DNA of 64,000 nucleotides from NCBI GenBank assembly GCA_963971405.1, contig OZ020485.1, forward strand, positions 11,222,001 through 11,286,000. Reading direction: 5' to 3'. Positions 18,801 to 33,800 of this stretch are shown piece by piece (within the stretch, counting starts at the first letter, position 1; each line of letters starts with the position of its first letter). Origin of the DNA: Psococerastis gibbosa (taxonomy: Eukaryota; Arthropoda; Insecta; Psocodea; Psocidae). The notes beneath the pieces were generated by a model. The model was not told the DNA's origin, made no database searches, and worked only from the letters and a program-made list of their open reading frames with translations. The translations under genes were made by a program, and so were the position numbers.

Positions 18801-21800
18801 TGAGTAACTTAGAACTATATAAATTTGACAATAAAACGGAGAACTAACGAGAAAACCACTCACCGTATAAAATCAACATTGGGACACTACAAAGTACCTA
18901 TTAAATATAGCATAGCATTTTAAATGCAGCAAAGTCAAGATCTGGCAAACAACTACATATCCTGTCATGCGGACAAGTGAAGACTGGCTACTAACTTGCT
19001 AACTCCAAGGAAGCTAGGCTATACGTAAAGATAGGTCTACTATATCAAATACAATACAATGTCTTGCATTATTTGTACTCAGAAAATAACGAGAGATAAA
19101 GATTCCATACAATGTGAAAGCTGCAATCAAATTTTCCACGCAACGTGCGTCGGTTCGCCAAGTACTAAAAAAGACTGGAGATGTGAATTGTGTGCAAAAG
19201 GACTAGGAGCGCTAATCAGACATCTATTCAACCAACTATTCCAAAAGTTAGAAGACCGGCTTGTTGCTGTTGAAAGAAGCCAAGCTTTCTTAAGCGATCA
19301 ATATGACGATGTTCAGAAAAAAATTAACATTAATGTGGGATTACAAGCTAAAGTAACCGGCTTAGAAACGCAGCTCCAGGATAAAAATAACACGATCAAT
19401 AATCTCTCCATGAGGCTAGTGAACTTAGAACAGTACAGCAGAAGGAAACAACTAGAGATCAGCGAAGTTCAACAAACAGAAGGGGAAAACGTCGAACAAA
19501 TAGTGATGAAAGTAGCTGAAAAACTAAATGTACCACTAACACCTAACGATTTGGAATCTGCACATCGCATGCCTACCGCCCCCGGAAAGTGCCCTACCAT
19601 TATAGCCCGCTTCGTAAATAAAAGAACAACCGACCTCATTCTAAATAAATAAAAAAGACTATCACAAATCAAGAAATCATTGGAAATAGTCAGGGAAATA
19701 GTCAGAAAGGAACTGGAAAAATCTACATAGGGGAAAGTTTATGTGCATACAACCGGCAGTTACTTTGGTTGGTCAAACAGCAGGCAAAAACGCTTTCTTT
19801 TAAATACGTATGGTGGAAAAATGGTGTTTTAGTGCGGAAGGCGGACAATTCTAAAGTAATAAAAATCAATAATCACAATGAGCTCAACAAAATTAAATGA
19901 ACCCACTATTCGTATACTTCTACAAACTAAAATGAAAATAATATATACATACACACTATAGTCATAATATTTATGATAAACTCAATAGATAATGAAAGAT
20001 TCAGATAACATAATACTGCAACACCACAATATACAAACATACACAATTGAACATGATGAACATGCAAAAATCATTATTAGCTCTCTAAAAGGATTCAAAA
20101 TTCTTCACATGAATATACGTAGCCTACACAAAAACTTCGACCAATTTCTAATCTTTATCCAAAGCCTTAAACTAAGAGAAGTGGACCTCATAATCTTAAC
20201 AGAGGCTTTTATAAAGGAAGGTCAGATGCAAAATTTCCCTAATATACCGAATTTTGAATACATAGTCACTGGAGGAAAGATATCAAGAAACGATGGTGTG
20301 ATAATTTACTACAAAAATCAATTTAAAGTTTCACCTCTAACCCATAACATGTCTGATTGCACATCCCTCCTAATCAATGTAAAATTACCAAATGATGAGC
20401 AGGATCTCAAAGTACTCGCAATATACAGATCACCATCAATAAACAATCCTGAAAGATTCACAAATAGCTTAAATATACTACTAAATAAACATAATCCTAT
20501 AATAGTCGGTGACATAAACATAAATCTAAAAAACGAATCAATGAGCGAAGAATACGTCAATGTAATTTCAGAACACGGGTATATCTCTTGCATTAATGAC
20601 TACACAAGAATCACAGATAAAACTAAATCCTGCATTGACCACATCCTGATTCCTGATTCACTCTACAATGACGATGTGGTAGCACTCAACATAAAAACAT
20701 CCATAACTGACCACTACACCCAATTGCTGTACTTACCGAAAAAAAACCATAAAAGAAGCAATAACAATGTACCAAAAGAGAAACAACCTGCCCAGATAAC
20801 TACAATTATTGACTACAACCAACTTTGTGAAACCCTGAAAATTGAAACCTGTACAGAAGCACTAAGGGAAGAAAACCCAGACTACTGTTACAATAATTTC
20901 ATTACCAAATTTAAAGAGCACATCAATAATAACACCACAATAAAATCTAAGAATGACAAAACTAACAAACTTAAAATACTGAAACCATGGATAACAGAAG
21001 ACTTAGTGAAAGATATCAGATACAGAGATAAACTCCATGAACAATGCAAAAGACAACCGTATAATAGCATACTAATAAAACATAAGAACAAATTCAGCAT
21101 AACACTGAAAATTAAAATAAAGGGAAAAAAGAACAACTACTATAAAACTAAACTCCAAGAGTCAAAAAACGATATAAGAAAAACATGGAAAATTGACAAT
21201 GAACTAACACTCTCAGGAAAGAATAGCTCACAAAAGAAACAAATAGACTCCATAAAAACTGAAAACAGAAAGATAAACGTGAAAGACGACCCACAACTTG
21301 CAGCAAACACATTTAATGAATATTTCACAAACATTGGTCATTCCCTAGCAAACAATATAACAGCCATACCAAAGCCTGAAGTGGAAATAAGTTATAAGCC
21401 TAATACTATATTTCTGACCCCGATATCACACGAAGGCGTTCAGGACATAATAAAAAACATGAAAAAAGGCTATAGCGTGGGTTATGATGAAATTTCTATA
21501 GCAACATTAAAAATAACAGCACCAAATATCAGCAAAATATTAGCACATATTAGAAACAAGACACTAAATACAGGAATATTTCCGAACGCTCTAAAAAAGG
21601 CTATCATTATACCATGTTTCAAACAAGGAGACCGCTCAGATATCAATAATTATAGGCCCATTTCACTGCTATCCAACATAAGTAAAATATTTGAAAAAAT
21701 AATCCACCAGAAAATATACCCATTCTGTGATCAGTTTAAACTTGTATCAAAAAATCAGTTTGGATTTAGAAAAAAAATGAGCACAAGTGACGCCATCAAC

Positions 21801-24800
21801 AAATTACTAAAAACACTCCACGAAGCCCGCGAAAAAAGAAGACATTGTTTGACAATTTTTCTGGATCTCAAAAAAGCCTTCGACACAATACCACACGCAC
21901 GGCTACTTGAAAAACTTAACAAACTAGGGATCAGGGGCATAGCTGGGGATCTCACCAAAAATTACTTAACGAATAGAAAACAATGCACAAAAATCAACAG
22001 TACAATAAGCACGGAACAAATAATGTCACTCGGAGTTCCACAAGGCACAGTATTAGCACCATTATTATTCAATTTATATCTAAATGATTTATTAGAAACA
22101 AATAGATTCGAATCAATAATTGCTTTTGCCGATGACACCTGTATCACCTGCATAGCGGATACATATCATGATCTATACACACTAGCCAACTCAGAATTTA
22201 ACTTAATCAAACAATGGTTAGAAAAAAATAGATTATCGTTAAACCTGGTAAAGACCGTATTTGTTGATTTTTCGTCAAAAAGAGACGCTTGTACCAACAA
22301 CTTGTCCATAGAAAACATAGTCCAAACTGAAAACACGAAATACTTAGGCATCATAATAGATGAACAATTGAAATGGGAACCCCATGCTCAATTGGTTGCC
22401 AACAAACTAAGAAAAACTATATACAAATTTGTCCAACTTCGTAACGTTGCACAAGAACCTCTAATTAAATCCTTTTATTACGCTATAGCGGAATCCCATC
22501 TAACATATGCAATATCAGCCTGGGGAGGTGCCTACCAAAATGTAACGGACAAAGTCAATACCGTACAAAGAACAATCCTAAAAATTATACATAAAAAGGG
22601 GACATTATATCCAACAAAAGACCTATACATTTTAGCGGATGTCCTAGACGTTAAACAATTATATATAAAAAACTCAATAATATTAGTACGCAATCAAAAA
22701 CAAAACGTAAAATCTGTACAACACTCACACAACACAAGATGGCTCCACACACATCCTTTCACACAACAAACTGTTCGAACCACAAGATCTCAACACCAAT
22801 CTGAATATATAGGCATATATAATTACAATAAACTACCAATCCAAATAAAGTCATTAAAAAACTTCAATTGTTTCAAAAGAGCAGTTACACAATGGATAAA
22901 GACTGAACTACTACCAACATAAAAGTATACCACCCCGTAAACACTCCACCCCCCCCCCCCCTCCCTCCATAGCCAGATAGTATAAGTCGCACACGGGCCC
23001 TTGCCTTGCGATATGGACTTAAGAAAACGCTGTAACATGGCATTATTGTATTGAATTATTATATTATTATTATATTGAATCTTTCGATAAAATGTTTCGT
23101 CGTCTTATTTCGCTTTCCTCTTAGCACCGCGTGAGGAGGTCGCCCCGGACCCACTTCTTATCTTCGACCCATTCGGACGCTAACATCTTGAGCTCGGCCA
23201 TTGTTTTTCCTTTTGCTCCGGCGAGTTGTTCGACTCTTTCCTCGTTGTCCTCAGTCCACCGATGGGTCTTCTGCCTTGTGGCCTTGCTACTGCCAACCTC
23301 CGGGTGGTCCTATTCTCATCCATTTTTGGGACGTGGCCAAACCATTGGAACTACATATTCTTAATTCTTCTCCCTATGGCATTCACTTGCAGGGCTTGTC
23401 TTATGAGGTCGTCTGGTAGGTCAACTGGCGAATACCCAATAGCGACTACTAATGCACGATTACAATACTTGCTACTTACGGAAAGAACGCTTTTTATCTC
23501 CTTCTATGTCGGCAAAAAAATCCAAGCAGCCTTGAACAAGCTGGGAAGAAGTAATGGTAAATTCTGGAATGGTAACCCAGTCATCGAGACAACGAATTTC
23601 GAATTGAAGAGTCAAAGAACCGTCTTCCCAGATATTATTAACGTAGGACATAACTGAAACAAAAACAAAGAGGTTCATGAGCATGAGCAACAACATCCAT
23701 TAGCTAGAATTCAGAGGCTGGAGGGAACAATTGTACATAATAATAAGATCCGGTCAGAGTTTATTCGAACATGCTTTCCAAGTTATCAAAATTAGTAGAT
23801 AGAGAAAATGAGTAATTACATGGTAAATAATTTTCCTCTAGTTACATTTCCGATATCTCGGGGGGGGGGGGGGGGGGGGGTGTCCACCTGACGTCACTGG
23901 AGGTGAGGTAAATTCTAGATAGGTCAGACCAACACATTACCACACAGCAATAATGGCAGGGCACGCAATGCATTTCAGCGTAAATTTTCTATCATTTTTT
24001 CAAAAAAGATATTTTTGCGCAAAACCAAATAGTTTTTTGGGAAAGCAACCTCTCCGGTTTCATTACTCAATTTAACACCTAAAACATGCCTGAAGGCAGA
24101 AATCATTGATAGAAAGGTTTCGCAGAAAAATTATTTTGTAGTCATTTTTCTTTAAAATTTAGTTATTTTTATTTTTTTACCCCCAGAAGCAAACTATCAA
24201 GGGGCAAGCGACATCCCACATTTTGTTAACATTAATAACGACTACAATGTATGTGAATTTAAATGAAATTGTTGGGGCCGTTTTGGAGAAATAATTTTTT
24301 TAGACGTTATTTTTTAGTTTTTTGAAAATGAAACCCCGAAATTGAGTTAGCTCAAAATAAAAAAAAATGGTCCCGATGCATGATTGATTTTTGTGAACGT
24401 ACATGACGAATTTCATCAAAATCGACCGAGTAGTTTGCCTGGAAATCGACGCACAGACAGAGCGACAGACATTTCGTAAAAACTTTTTTGGTTCCTGTTC
24501 AAAACGTGAAAGTCCGTTGAAATCTCGGAATCGAAAATTTCAACCATCACAAAGCTTTCCTTATACTACGTATAAATTGGAAAGTAATAATAATATTAAT
24601 AATAATAATAAAGTCTTCAATGAAAAAATAATAATTTAGATACAGCCAGATTAGGGCCTCATACACTTAACTGTACATGTGTACAATATAAAATATCACA
24701 GAAAACATTGCTCGTAGTCGTATTGTTTGAAATTTTAAGTTGTTCCTAGATTTTAAAAGAAGTATTTCAGAGGTAATGTTATGAGGAAGCAGGCCATTAC

Positions 24801-27800
24801 GATTGATAAAGTGGAAATGGGATCAAACCCGCCCAATCGGCACTTTTCAGATCCATTCCTGACGACGATATCAAGCTTTAATGAGTCACAACCTCAGACA
24901 CGAAAAATTAAGTACCGCTGGATTACAGGTTACAGGTTCTTTTATATTTTTTATTTAATGTAATATTTAAGTTATAGTGATTTGGTCCCGTCAATTGGTG
25001 CCTATTTCATACACTATATTACTATAAGGTACCCTATTTTTGCTTTCCAATTTATACGTAGTATAAGGAAAGGTTTGTGATGGTCGAAATTTTCGAATCC
25101 GAGATTCCAACGGATTTACACGTTTTGAGGTCCCAGGAACCAAAAAAAGTGGTTTTTACGAAATGTCTGTCTGTCGCTCTGTATGTCTGTCTAAGCGTCG
25201 ATTTCCGGGCAAACTACTCGGTGAATTTGTGTGAAATTTGGCATGTAGGTTCACAAAAATCATACCTCGGGATTAATTTTTTATTTTGGGCTAACTCAAT
25301 TTGGGGGGGTTTTATTCTCAAAAAACTCCAAAAAAAACGTCTAAAAAAATTAATTCTCAAAAACAGCTCAAACGATTTCTTTAAAATTCATATATATTCT
25401 AGTCGTTATTAATGTTGATAAAATGCGGGGGGTCGCTTACCCCTTGATAGTTTGCTTCTGGGGGTAAAAAAATAAAAATAACTAAATTTTAATGAAAAAT
25501 GACTAAAAAATAATTTTTCTGCGAAACCTTTCTATTGATGATTTCTACCTTCAGGCATGTTTTTGGTGTTAAATTGAGTAACAAAACCGGACTGTTGGCT
25601 TTCCCAAAAAAACTGTTTGGTTTTGTGCAAAAAATTTTTTTTTATGAAAAAATGAAAGCAAATTCATCATGCATTGCGTGCCCTGCCATTATTGCTGGGT
25701 GATAATGTGTTGGACTGTCCTATCTAGAATTTACGTCATCTCCAGTGACGTCAGGTGGACGACCCCCCCCCCCCCCCCCCCGTGATATCCGAAATTTAAC
25801 CATAGGAAAATTCTTTACCAGGAAATTAATCATTTTCTCTCCCTACTAATTGATAAATTGGAATGCATGTTCGAGTAAACTCGGACCGGTTCTTCATTCA
25901 TGTTGCAATAACTTTTCCATTAACTTGATAATGCGGTAAATTTCTGACACCTATTAGTTTTTCGGATAAACTTCTATCCCAAAACTAAAAATATCCCCGT
26001 AGTACTGCCTATGGAGACCAAATATTTATAACTTGAGGATAAAATTAAACAGAAAATATAAACCAACCTGTTTTGTGTTGATCCAGGGGTGGCCAATGCC
26101 AACGGCTAGCTTTTTATTAACGAAATTTCCTTTTCAGTATAGCTTAAAGAGTTTATGGGGTCTTATTACAATTAAAATAACGTATGTCGGTAAGATAATA
26201 TATCGTAGGACGATGTAATATTGTATAGGTGGCAACCCTAGTTCTATCTGAAGGCCTCACTAATGTTTTTTTGTTTATATTTTGTGACTTATTTATTTTG
26301 TCGAGTAGTTTGCTTTATGACGAGGTCGAGCTGCGTCCATGGATTGTATGGATGCAGATAAAAGGACAATACACGATTGATTGATTGATATAAAAAAATA
26401 TTACATAAAAAACATAAATCACAACCGGTTTCGACTAATCGTCATTGTTGTTGTTGTTTCTAACGCCTGCTTTCAGCATTTCTGCTTTTTAAGCAACCCT
26501 GTCAGCCTGGCGGGGGGAGTGAGTCTGTTTGTTAACTTGAGGCACCCTAAGGGCAGACTCTTTCACCTCGGGGAAAGGGGAGTTGACTGACAGGGTGGAC
26601 CTCCTGATTATAGTGGATTCCGAACCACTTGGGGAACATGGTAAAGTCACACGATTAAATCGGAGGTGACCAGGACTCGACTTATACTGCCAAAGCGCGT
26701 TATCATGTCCCACCAGGTTCCCCTACCAACGCTGTGCACACTACCATGTTGCCGCAGTTTGAAACATGCTCTGCTCTAATGGAATCAACATGGTAAGGCC
26801 GTTGGCACTAATCGTCATTGTCAAGCGTTTGTTACCGGTTTCAACCTAAGAAAAAAAGGTACCAACAAAAGTTTATTGGGTCCAGGCCTTTTTTACCGTT
26901 GCGTCAAGTCACGAACTTGCATCATACGGTTGATACTCGTATATATAGTTGAGTTTCATACCAACCAGACGAAGCCTGTGTTTCTTGGCCAAAATAGCCT
27001 ATATCTGACCTACCAGTGACATAAAATAATGAAGCTGTCGGGACTATTGTGTTTACATCAAAATCGAGTGGTTTTCCTTTTGCCTCGATGTGAATCTTGT
27101 AGCGATACTCCAACTCATTGACGCATTTGGGTGTTATCCTGACGCAGGGAATGTCTCTAAAAAGAAAAATATACATATTATTATAGCTACATTAGTAGAA
27201 TCGAGGAGTTTTAAAGTCTCTAAAAAGAAAAATATACATAATTATTACAGCTACATTAGTAGAATCGTGGGGTTTTAAAGTCTCTAAAAAGAAAAATATA
27301 CATATTACTATAGCTGCATTAGTAGAATCGTGGGGTTTTAAAGTCTCTAAAAAGAAAAATATACATATTAATATAGCTGCATTAGTAGAATCGTGGAGTT
27401 TTAAAGTCTCTAAAAAGAAAAATATACATATTATTATAGCTACATTAGTAGAATCGTGGAGTTTTAAAGTCTCTAAAAAGAAAAATATACATATTATTAT
27501 AGCTACATTAGTAGAATCGTGGGGGTTTTAAAGTTATGTTGGGTTGCAATCATTGGAAAAGCTATGGAAAGATGAATTCCCAGGATTACGAAAAAACACG
27601 ACGGCTTCTTTAGGACTCCGCGTTCACTATGATGAGACTGATGAGAGCCATCTTTAATAGAACACACCAGAGTTCTATAAATAGGTTATAGGGCATTCGT
27701 TTCCCGCAAAAAATGATTTTTAAATTTTTGGGGTCACCTGCTACTATGACTATTGAAATAAGGTAGCAGGTGAGCCTAGAAATTCCTGGCGGGTGCGAAT

Positions 27801-30800
27801 GTCTCACCTCTCCTATATAGAACTCTGGAACATCACTTTCTGTAAATTAAACAGGGCGAAAGCTGAAAATTTATCACCATTCGAAACAAGTATACCTGTA
27901 AGCTGGCAGTTATACATTGGCGGACAAGAGTTGTCTTATTTTTTTAGGTAAGAAACTGACCATGAAAGCGTAAATGTTACCGTACTGCCCAGCCTAGATT
28001 CATGTTGTGGTCAGCAACATGCCCGGTAGCCGCCTTTTCCCCCACCAATGAAGGTAAGGTACCCATCATGGTTAGCCGGCCGCCTTAACAAGTTGAATCC
28101 AGCGGACCAGAGCAGGTTCAAAGATGCAGATAACTTGGTAGTGTGCACAGTGCCGGTAGGGAAACATGGTAGGACTTGTCCTGGTCACCTCCGAACTAAT
28201 TTATTTCCCAAGTGGTTCGGAAGCCACCATAATCAGGAGGGCCCCTGTCCTATGGGCCCACACCGTGGCCTGGGACTGTGTCCAACCATACTACTACTAC
28301 CCATCATGGTCCTGACGTGAATGGATACAGAAACCTAGTTGCTACTGACGGTAAGAAGCGGAAACTAACATGCTTGGGCCATGTGATGAGGAACGAAAAG
28401 TATCGCCTTCTGCATGTAATAATCCAAGGGACCATAGAAGGACTGAGGGCTTCCGGTAGAAGAAGAACATTCTGGTTCAAAAACCTGAGGCAGTCGTATG
28501 GCAAGAGGACGACTTCCCTTTTCAGAGGGGCAGTCACCGAGATCCAAATTGCCATGATGATAGCCAATCTTCGGTAGAAGAGGCATTTAATGACGAAGAA
28601 GAAGGGTAGAGTGAACCCAGGCTAAATTGTTTCCTTTCATATCGAGTCTCGGAGCCTCATAGTCTCTACCAATTGGACTATTACTGAACAGAATGAACGA
28701 CAAAATCTGACGTCGGCCCTGGATCTGTCTCGAAATGGACAGACTTGCGTACTTAGCAGTCATCGACCGCGGGCACCATGACAAGGCTTCAGCCCCCATT
28801 CCCCAAATGCCGCCAAAATCGATGTACCCTCCGCAACCCTCCGTTCAACCGCCCACTCAACAACACTTCCGTTGTCTCGACAACCCGACAGCCAACAGGA
28901 AATTTTTCACTGTGTAATTATTATTGTTGTTATGCAAGGTTAAGATTGAAAATCCATATTTGATGAGGTCTAATGGATACCTGTTGGCTGTTTTGCAGAT
29001 AGTATCAAACATGTCATCTAACATGTAGCCCTTTAGAGATGACGTCGTCCATGTCGTTTCGGACTCGTTCACTTAGTATACTTATGGACAGGCAGAAAAG
29101 ACCGAATCATTTTGATATTTGTGTCGTTCCCAATACCGATGTCCATCCCTATGTGTTTTAAATTGTTACTGGCCTTTGTCCATTCTAGTCGGTCGGAGGA
29201 AGGAGTACCTTGAGGATGTCAGGAAGGACCTACAGTGCAACACCTATCAAGAACTGAAAAGGACCACACAAAAGAGACAAGAGTGGAGGAGAAGAATACA
29301 ACATTCGCTGCAAACCAATCCCTAGATTGCAACTCGAGAAGAAGAAGTCGGTCCATGCAATTGTCTTATCGATCAATCCAGTCAAGGCAGCTGAAATTTA
29401 ACGGGTGTCTCAAATGGATGCCTAAGAGGACAGGGCACCGGGAAAGGATGCCGGACAGGAGAACGGCAAAGAAGGTTTGGACAGAAGGCCAGAAGCCAGA
29501 AGGACGCCTCAGTCTGCGATAATAGGAGGATGGAGTGAGTGTAGATCTCAGGCAGCTGAGAATACGAGGATGCCAAGTCCAGGACCGTGCTCCATGGGAA
29601 AATGTTGTCGACAACGTCCGAACCCTCGAGGGCTCTAGAGCTACGGCGTAAGTGTAAGCAAGTCTGGACTGGAGTACCACAACGACAATGATGGTCAATT
29701 GCACAATGGAATTACTACTGCAGTTGACCCTGAATGCTTCCTGCCTGCAGCACAAAACGGGACACGCCCACATTTTCAACTGAAGTCAAGCGAGACCTTA
29801 ATGAACTAACGTACTACAAATACATTAGCATTTGGCAATAAAGCGTAACGTATCGTAAAGCCCATGATTCTCGGGGTAGTCGATGGACTAAAAATACAGT
29901 GTTCCACATTACCATGAGCATACAGTGCCTCTGCAGCTATTTTTATTTATTTCCTATTTATACGTAAGTATAAAGAAAGCTTTGTGATGGCCGATATTTT
30001 TGAGAGGTTCGGTTCTCACTTACTCTTCGCCCAGAAAAGTTTGCACATGTCCATGAAAATATCCCTTAATGCTTTACCAAGACGGGGACAAGCCCCGCCT
30101 CTCCATGTAAATTCCCTATGCTGCATTTTCAAATCAGATAGAACTACATTGCATGTGTTTGTATACACAAAACTTACGGGGGTTCCATTCCAAATTCAAT
30201 GCATTAAGGTCACAATTGGACATTGCTTATTTTTTTTAGCTAAAATTGTCGATCTGTTGCACTTTTTACGAATGCACGACTCCAATGTCAAAATTAAAAT
30301 TAAAATTTTCTGAATGTTAGTTAATTGTCTTCAACTACTGTAGCAACGTTAGTGGGACGGTCTTAGGGTCATCATAGAACAAAATGAAAGCAATATTTAT
30401 TGTTATAAATATTATTAGTGATGCGTGTCTTGAATTTGAGAAATTTATAAAATTTTCATTATAAAATGGATCAACTTGAAAGTAGAAAGTTAACTTAAGA
30501 GCGTTCAGGCCACAGATTAGAGTTACTGTGTATCACACCAATAAGGGTCTCGTCAAGGAATACAATGCGATTTCCTTCAGACCTGGCGTTTCGGATTCCT
30601 TGTAAATACCTATAACGCCAAGAAAGCGTGCGTGGCGACTCGACCAAGACGTTGTCTTTGTCAAACATCTTAAATCTGCACAGCATTTAAATTGTGACTT
30701 CTTTGTTTCTGCTGCACTTCTGATGCGTGTATTTATAATAGTCTCCTCAACCGACTGGTGTGTTTTTTATTTTACCTGAAATGAAGACGCCTGGTGATAA

Positions 30801-33800
30801 ATACGCGGAGGCTCTCCTTGGGCATTTGGTAACGACCATCAAGCTCTAATTTTTCTTGTCGCAGGGTGTCCAAGCTTAGGAGTCAACAATCATCCTAGGA
30901 CGAATATACATAATTATGGGGTTCCTTATCATACTTTCATCACATTTCATCACAGTATTTTTGACGTCTTCTTTCCTTTTTGTTGATTTTATGCCTCGAC
31001 GGACTCCTAGACTCTGTATATATATAATATATATCTTAAATATAACTTTCAACTTCCTTAAACAGTTCGCAAAGGTTTAAGATCATCATTCATGCCTCCT
31101 AGTGAATTTGCTTGCTTTACCAAACGGTTCATGCGGAAATGTTGCTTCCTCTTACTAGGCCTGCTTCATTTGGTAAGACTTAACACTCTTTTCTGTGGTC
31201 TGAATGCCCTTAACTTCGATATTAACTGTCTGCTTCCAAGTTGATCCATTTTATAATACAGTATGGTAAGATGAAAATTTTATAAATTTCTCAAATTCAA
31301 GACACGCATCACTAATAATATTTATAACAGTAAATATTGCTTTGATTTTGTTCTATGATGATCCTAAAACCGTTCCACTAACGTTGCTACAGTAGTTGAA
31401 GACAATTAACTAACATTCAGAAAATTTTAATTTTAATTTTGACATTGGAGTCGTGAATTCGTAAAAAGTGCAACAGATCGACAATTTTAGCTAAAAAAAT
31501 AAGCAATGTCCACTTGTGACCTTAATGCATTGAATTTGGAATGGAACCCCCGTAAGTTTTTTGTATGCAAACACATGCAAAGTAGTTCTATCTGATTTGA
31601 AAATGCAGCATAGGGAATTTACATGGAGAGGCGGGGCTTGTCCCCGACTTGGTAAAGCATTAAGGGATATTTTCATGGACATTTGCAAACTTTTCTGGGC
31701 GAACAGTAGCTTAGACATTTTTTTCTAACCTTGGCTACCGTGTAAAAGTGGGCATTGAAGCTAAGTTTATGTTAAACTAGGTTCTTCCCGTCAAGTACTA
31801 TTACAGTACAGACAGTACAATACAAGCCATACACTAGTGGATCTAGAAATTTTTGGAGGGGGGGGGGGCTGAACCAGTGGATGGAAAGTCTATAGTCAGG
31901 ATGTTTTATGAAACCTAACCTAACCTAACTTAAACATAGCAAACTCACTTTAATTACAATATTACTTGTATTCTGTGTGAATGGATTACAATATAAACTA
32001 TTATTAAGCTAATCAAAGGCCAGTTGCATTCTGCACAGATGCTTCACCACCAACCCATTTAATACTTCCTCCGCCGTCACTTCAATATCTCCATAGGAAG
32101 GTATAGCGACGCTAGACCGTTCAACCGTTTTTCGGCTATGGTAGCCCTATGCGTGGCTGTCGAAGGTTGCGAAAAAATGGCGTTGAAAAAAAAATTAAAA
32201 GTGCGTGGGGTATAGTCCCATTAGCCCATGGCTGTATCCGCTAGTGATGCCATACGAAAAAGCCATTTTTGATTGAGGTATAATCAACTCATAAACAGAA
32301 GACAAACCTGCCTGGGGCTTTGCACTCTATTTTGGAGCGGGCGTAACTGGAATGGCACGCGCAGTAATTAGGATTTTAATTAGGATTTTTATAGGTAGTA
32401 AATGACAAGAGATGCATTGTTCTCAGTGACACAGTGAACGACGATGAGCAGCTGCCATGACAAATTCGTCGAGGAAACGTCAATTATGGTAACCAACAAC
32501 GACCTTCAGGTATTTAGTAGTCAGTGGACTTAAACTGATTTCATGCCTAATTATACGATAAAAGGCAATAAAACCAAGGCGCAGCTACCGTGGCATCAGA
32601 GATTCCAAATAATTTGGTAAAAACAATGTCAATTTGACGTAATTTATCAATTCCTTCTACCACAGCCACAAAGATATGAACATTTCACAAAAAGTAAAAA
32701 GCTTTCAAAGTATTTACATTTTGCCGCCTAAAATATTATTATTAAGAAAACCGATAAGTGCATCAAACAGATTTTACAGTAAATCCAACAGACTGCTTTC
32801 GGAAAAGCTTGCATTTTTATATGAATGTTTCATCTGACCACTTTCATATCTATTCTATTTGCAGCTGTGCAACGATGAATAAATTAATTTCGTCAAAAAT
32901 AAATGGTTATTTCTTTGAATGCTTAACTAAGTGATTTAATTTAATACCGTCAAGTCCAGTTTTTCCTATATCCACTAATTTCGGTTTTTTCGCTTTTTAT
33001 TCACCTGCTGGTTTCCTGTTAAAATTCTAAGTTAAAAAACCGCTAGTGGGGTTTGCGGTGGAGAATTAAGACAGACCATAACAAACCGTGTCGTGTGTGT
33101 TATATGAGTGATGAAGGATCGTTGCTAGGACTCCTAGCCGGGACGTCAATGGGCTGTTGAAGATTTGTTCGCATAAGTAAGAGCAGTTAGATAACACACT
33201 GAGGAAATAGGTTATAAGTGTAGCCTCATAGCTATTCATAGCCACGATCAATCAACTACCAGATTTAATGATGGGCTGCACTACAGCACGTCAGCACGAT
33301 CCTAACAGCAGCGTCTTCAGTTAGGGCTAAGTGACTGGGACACTGTCTGACAGCATAAGCTAAGTATTACCGACTTAAGAAACTATAAATCGCATCCGGA
33401 TTTCAATCAGTGGCGGTTTAAGAACCTTCAAAAAGGAGGGGGGGCATTGACAAGAGATCAGACCCGACTAGTTTAATACTGTGGTTTCCAAACACTTTTC
33501 ACTTTATTTTTTCAAAAGGAGCATACTAAATACGCCTGTGAACAGTCAGGGGGGGGGGGGCAAGCCCGTAGCCAGGGTTTTTTTTTCGGGGGTGGCTGTG
33601 GCGACTGTGATCCTATGTAGTGTAAATTTTTTAAGAATTCAATTGTATCTAGTGTATTCTTTAGAGGTTACTCGTATATATGATAGTATAGGCACATCAA
33701 ACGTCAATTTATTGGAGGATTTAGCTTCGGTGCGTACGCAGGCTTAAAATATTTTGCAGACATGCGGACTAAATCGTAACGCTATCAATACGACGGTTTA

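Larger units (their letters stand above)
18950..23095 (+). mobile_element. Non-LTR retrotransposon (CR1/Jockey-type), nearly full length
   Basis: It carries ORF1 with a PHD finger, an intact ORF2 with endonuclease and reverse transcriptase, then a short 3' UTR ending in an ATT-rich tail near 23090. A PHD finger in ORF1 is typical of CR1-like LINEs; the clade call is from motif style only. It lies in intron 6 of the minus-strand gene, antisense to that gene. The 5' border was not determined. Confidence 0.85.

Noticed and set aside
25077..25412. 111-residue open frame (FTKCLSVALYVCLSVDFRAN)
   Set aside because: It lies inside the 850-bp repeat and the low-complexity Cys/Leu/Ser pattern comes from ACAGACAG repeats read in reverse. 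The other two copies do not preserve the frame.
29984..30313. Matching open frames at 29984-30313 (+) and 31491-31718 (-)
   Set aside because: They are the two arms of the long terminal inverted repeat of one DNA transposon, not duplicated genes.
31914..31932. CCTAACCTAACCTAA telomere-like repeats
   Set aside because: Only three or four units in the middle of an intron. The insect telomere unit is TTAGG, but such short interstitial runs are common and do not mark a chromosome end.
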